A model generated the notes under the pieces. The model was not told where the DNA came from. It searched no databases and was given only the letters and a program-made list of their open reading frames with translations. This document shows, piece after piece, positions 62,628-64,000 of a stretch of 64,000 bases of DNA (the first letter of the stretch is position 1; every line of letters begins with the position of its first letter). Origin of the DNA: Rhodococcus erythropolis NBRC 15567 (GTDB taxonomy: Bacteria > Actinomycetota > Actinomycetes > Mycobacteriales > Mycobacteriaceae); the NCBI RefSeq assembly GCF_001552595.1, contig NZ_BCRM01000001.1:186001-250000 (forward strand), given 5' to 3'. The position numbers were made by a program, and so were the translations under genes.

Positions 62628-63878
62628 ATGCGGAAGTCTTTGACACGCAGGGATTTCGCGCGCACAGTTCTCGTCGCTTCGGCAGGCATCGGCGGTGCGG
62701 TCGTACTGGGCGGCCGGGCGTCTGCGGGTACCGGTGAACTCGACAGGTACCTCGACCTGGAAGCGGTGAACGCAAACGCCGAAGCCGCGGGGGGTCTGCA
62801 TCCTTCACTGCCGTCGGATTCCGCGACGCTGCGGAGTTTGGTCGATACCGCCCGAGCATCGGGAGTGGCTCCGCACCGCTATCAGACACTGCTCAAGCAG
62901 TACTGGCTCGCAGTCGGGACGGAGTCGGCAGGTATCGATCTCGCTTCGTGGACTCCCTTCGACGGTGTGCACGCGAATCTCGGAAACCTCACCAACACCT
63001 TCCAGTTCTACGAGCGACTGCAGCTCGAGCATCAAGAACTGCAGTGGGCAGGCATGGGCGGAATGGTCGGGCCCGCTTTTGCCGGTGGACTCCTCGACTT
63101 GGACTACGGGCGGGTTGTGCTGGAAGTCCAAGCGATCAGCGAAGCGATGGCACTGGTGTGGCGAGAGATCGACCGCATCGGGTCGCCGGTCGCAACGTCG
63201 ATGGGAGCACCCGAGGACGTTGCGGCGCTTCTCCAGGTCGGCCACGACATCCGCCCCGAGGACGTGATGTGGTTCCAGGGGAAAGTGATTGCGATGAGCA
63301 AACACATCTTCTCGGATCTGATTCCCATGCACATGGCGTGGGTTCACGACGGTGTCGACGGCATCGCCGAGCTCGATCGGGCAGGGCTGCTCGACGAGAA
63401 CGCCCGTATCGCGTGGGACAACATTGCTTCGGGGACACCGGAGTCGGTCTTCGACGGCAATGTGCGTCTACTGCGCCGTGAGCAGTACCAGTCGGTGGGT
63501 GATCAGTGGGACGAGGCGAAGGCCTACCGCGGCAGCGTCGGTCGCTCGTTGACCTACCTGACCACCTTCGCCGCATCACCGTCCATGCCTGGCGTCGTAC
63601 CGCCGCGTGAGTCGAACCCGCTCTCGTTCGCGGTGGGCAATACCGTTGTGCAAACACCGCTTCCGGACTTCAACTGGGCGGACCGGGACGGTCGTTGGAC
63701 CTACATCAACGGTCAGCTGCTCTCGGTCTACAACAACCTGATGAACAATCAACCGGAACTGTGGCGAGCGACGCTGGCAGCGCCCGTCTCCGTTCGGATA
63801 ACCGAGCAGAGAATGATCGCTCGCTTGCCGGACATGTTGCGGTCCATGCTGGCAACTCTGGCGATCACGGTCAACTGA
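62628..63878 (+). CDS. Tat-exported protein of unknown function
   Basis: A 416-residue protein with a twin-arginine signal peptide: SLTRRDFARTVLVASAGIGG, then GGAVVLGGRASA and probable cleavage near residue 33. The mature part is helix-rich with no domain I recognise; FQFYERLQLEHQELQWAGMG and AGGLLDLDYGRVVLE are prominent. The folded-export route suggests a cofactor or oligomer. ATG at 62628 follows GAAGGGA by 7 bp; an ATG at 62622 overlapping the previous stop is an alternative. It lies directly behind the pseudo-lipase, so the two may act together at the cell surface. Confidence 0.75.
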   Translation: MRKSLTRRDFARTVLVASAGIGGAVVLGGRASAGTGELDRYLDLEAVNANAEAAGGLHPSLPSDSATLRSLVDTARASGVAPHRYQTLLKQYWLAVGTESAGIDLASWTPFDGVHANLGNLTNTFQFYERLQLEHQELQWAGMGGMVGPAFAGGLLDLDYGRVVLEVQAISEAMALVWREIDRIGSPVATSMGAPEDVAALLQVGHDIRPEDVMWFQGKVIAMSKHIFSDLIPMHMAWVHDGVDGIAELDRAGLLDENARIAWDNIASGTPESVFDGNVRLLRREQYQSVGDQWDEAKAYRGSVGRSLTYLTTFAASPSMPGVVPPRESNPLSFAVGNTVVQTPLPDFNWADRDGRWTYINGQLLSVYNNLMNNQPELWRATLAAPVSVRITEQRMIARLPDMLRSMLATLAITVN

Positions 63879-63881
63879 ACT

Positions 63882-63917
63882 CGGCGGTGGCGGGGCCTCG
63901 GGGCCCCGCCACCGCCG
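63882..63917. terminator. Strong bidirectional terminator
   Basis: CGGCGGTGGCGGGGCC, loop TCGG, GGCCCCGCCACCGCCG: a 16-bp perfect GC stem with a 4-base loop starting 3 bp after the plus-strand stop and ending 12 bp before the convergent gene's stop. No T run follows on either side. It probably serves both genes. Confidence 0.85.
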
Positions 63918-63929
63918 TGAACTCCTGGG

Positions 63930-64000
63930 TCAGGCCTGGCTCAGCTCCGCTTGCATACGCGCGGCGTCCTTGCCGACAGTGCGAGTGGCCAGATAGATGA
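63930..64000 (-). CDS. C-terminal end of an unidentified minus-strand gene
   Basis: The last 22 codons of a gene running in from beyond the window end, read as IYLATRTVGKDAARMQAEL then SQA and TGA at 63930-63932. The adjacent strong terminator supports a real gene end. Too little is present to name the product. Confidence 0.55.
   Translation of the reverse strand, partial: IYLATRTVGKDAARMQAELSQA

Overview
The window looks like chromosomal DNA of a mycolic-acid actinobacterium, most probably Rhodococcus (the gene content recalls the R. erythropolis/qingshengii group; this is recognition by memory, not a database result). The DNA is GC-rich, with many GTG starts and many 4-bp ATGA/GTGA gene overlaps. 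It carries a resuscitation-promoting factor, a 13E12-type DUF222/HNH gene, a menaquinone-type succinate dehydrogenase and a TetR-controlled phenylacetate cluster. Almost all of the window is housekeeping or accessory metabolism. I see no tRNA, rRNA, CRISPR array, insertion sequence or prophage.

Layout. 0-4.4 kb: 3' part of pobA (4-hydroxybenzoate hydroxylase), a broken DUF4440 gene, a ClC channel/exchanger, and a divergent lysE/lysG exporter-regulator pair. 4.4-10.6 kb: a coupled operon of acyl-CoA ligase, DUF3556 membrane protein, phytoene-desaturase-like oxidoreductase and PucR-type regulator, closed by strong terminators. 10.7-12.0 kb: a DUF222-HNH gene under a perfect SOS box. 12.1-19.3 kb: five genes, each overlapping the next by 4 bp (SWIM zinc finger, DUF5691, MoxR AAA+ ATPase, DUF5682, vWA). 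They form an uncharacterised machine resembling E. coli yehLMPQ and are the best candidate here for an undescribed system. 19.4-24.7 kb: a DHA2 drug exporter and two convergent cyclic-di-GMP enzymes.

24.8-31.7 kb: a GABA island with permease, PucR-type activator, aldehyde dehydrogenase, aminotransferase and an alpha/beta hydrolase. 31.8-35.4 kb: a DUF2127 membrane protein, a CPA2 antiporter and a CocE-type hydrolase without a visible signal peptide. 35.4-46.7 kb: the complete upper phenylacetate pathway. paaI, an EthD gene, paaZ and a TetR repressor lie on the minus strand; paaF, paaH, paaG, paaABCDE and paaK lie on the plus strand. Three copies of one 14-bp palindrome sit at the three promoters. 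The terminal thiolase PaaJ is not in the window.

46.7-64 kb: a RhtB/LysE exporter; nsrR-hmp nitric-oxide defence with a palindromic operator; a SUKH-galT-galK operon; a TetR/saccharopine-dehydrogenase-like pair; a glyoxalase-fold protein; signal peptidase I; an Rpf with LysM; a 0.6-kb gap with hairpins; a DASS carboxylate transporter; sdhCAB; and finally a secreted lipase-fold protein that has lost its catalytic serine, overlapping a Tat-exported protein of unknown function, then a strong bidirectional terminator.
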